Below are positions 5,209 through 5,476 of a stretch of DNA of 5,476 nucleotides, in pieces. Each line of letters opens with the position of its first letter. The stretch's first letter is position 1. The notes below the pieces were generated by a model that saw only the letters and a list, made by a program, of their open reading frames with translations, did not search any database and was not told where the DNA came from. Where the stretch lies: positions 1 through 5,476 of the forward strand of contig JAZOAL010000057.1 of NCBI GenBank assembly GCA_045595425.1, read 5' to 3'. Made by a program: the position numbers and the translations under genes. This DNA is from SIG710 sp045595425 (GTDB lineage Bacteria > Bacillota > Clostridia > Oscillospirales > CAG-272).

Positions 5209-5405
5209 GTGGAAGAATTACTTGCTTCTCATCGCCGCTGTCGCGGAGTTGATTTTTGCGATTATTTTTTCATATAATACTTGGATGGGATGGATGAGCG
5301 TATAAGAAAGAAACCGTGCACATTGATGACCTTGACATCCCCGCGTTTCTTGCGAATGTTGAGGAAGAGTGCCTTTATCGGATAGATTTGTTTGAGAGGT
5401 ATTGA
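5205..5405 (+). pseudogene. Frameshifted small membrane-protein gene
   Basis: The coupled ATG at 5205, with ideal GGAGG, opens a frame that stops after 15 codons (TGA at 5250). In the frame starting at 5207 the DNA encodes a clear single membrane helix (WKNYLLLIAAVAELIFAIIF) and runs to TAA at 5303. From 5301 the first frame again reads like protein, with acidic and aromatic residues (VHIDDLDIPAFLANVEEE), to TGA at 5403-5405. One lost base near the ATG and one gained base near the slippage-prone GGATGGGATGGATG (5283-5296) would restore a product of about 66 residues: a short N-terminus, a transmembrane helix and a soluble tail. I do not recognise the family. Assembly error is an alternative to genuine decay, and a much longer ancestral gene cannot be excluded. 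Confidence 0.5.
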
Positions 5406-5412
5406 TATGTTT

Positions 5413-5427
5413 GCGCCCTTCGGGCGC
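5413..5427. repeat. Short GC-rich hairpin with TTC loop
   Basis: GCGCCC pairs perfectly with GGGCGC around TTC just after the broken gene. No T-run follows (GGGG instead), so it is a poor intrinsic terminator. Size and three-base loop resemble the hairpins at 444-600. Confidence 0.6.
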
Positions 5428-5445
5428 GGGGTGACAGGAGCGCGT

Positions 5446-5462
5446 ACTTGCCTTCGGCAAGT
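5446..5462. repeat. Short hairpin with TTC loop
   Basis: ACTTGCC pairs perfectly with GGCAAGT around TTC, 18 bp after the previous hairpin and with the same loop. It may be the first units of another hairpin array continuing beyond the window. Confidence 0.6.
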
Positions 5463-5476
5463 TGCAACTCTTGCTT

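Noticed and set aside
5249..5278. Promoter-like TTGATT, 18-bp gap, TATAAT
   Set aside because: It sits inside the T-rich stretch encoding the membrane helix of the broken gene. The -35 is weak and there is no clear gene downstream within the window.
5218..5460. Open frame of 80 codons on the minus strand
   Set aside because: It lacks recognisable domains, overlaps the broken gene with its membrane helix on the other strand and starts in the terminal hairpin region.
5407..5476. Open frame from ATG at 5407 to the window edge, with AGAGG 7 nt upstream
   Set aside because: Its codons are made of the two short hairpins and translate to low-information Gly/Arg/Pro-rich sequence. It cannot be judged without the DNA beyond the edge.

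Overview
The window looks like a chromosomal segment of a low-to-mid-GC Gram-positive anaerobe, most likely a gut-type Clostridia (Oscillospiraceae/Ruminococcaceae-like). The evidence is strong purine-rich ribosome binding sites (AAGGAGA, GGGAG, GGAGG), sigma-A-type promoters, U-tailed hairpin terminators, a secreted SH3b/BIG2/C39-like protein, and a small P-loop kinase of a type I associate with clostridial genomes. The taxonomy is inference; no marker gene is present.

Layout. Positions 30-106 hold an intact tRNA-Arg(CCG) with encoded CCA, followed at once by a strong terminator. Positions 131-394 are two tandem copies of a 131-bp palindromic repeat. The second copy runs directly into a duplicate of the tRNA 3' end (382-408) and a second, bidirectional terminator (408-440). 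Positions 444-600 are a dense array of short hairpins with near-constant spacers, TATGGCAT in the left half and the roughly inverted ATTCCATA in the right half. A third, truncated copy of the palindromic repeat (601-660) ends 7 bp short of the stop codon of a minus-strand gene.

That gene (668-1972, minus) encodes an exported protein with two SH3-like domains, a BIG2-type Ig-like domain and a C39-like cysteine peptidase domain. A 210-bp divergent intergenic region holds good promoters for both flanking genes and, between them, a perfect 7-bp inverted repeat that may be an operator. On the plus strand, a large STAND-family ATPase (HTH, NB-ARC, winged helix, TPR; 2183-4684) is followed with a 1-nt stop/start overlap by a small P-loop kinase-like protein (4684-5208). 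A third coupled start (ATGA, 5205) opens what seems to be a frameshifted small membrane-protein gene (5205-5405). The last 70 bases contain two more short TTC-loop hairpins.

The STAND protein could be a signal-sensing transcription regulator or an unrecognised defence-type ATPase. The kinase and the broken membrane gene share its apparent transcript but differ in base composition, so a functional link is unproven. The most unusual parts are the tRNA-linked repeat whose end mimics a tRNA T-arm, and the mini-hairpin array.
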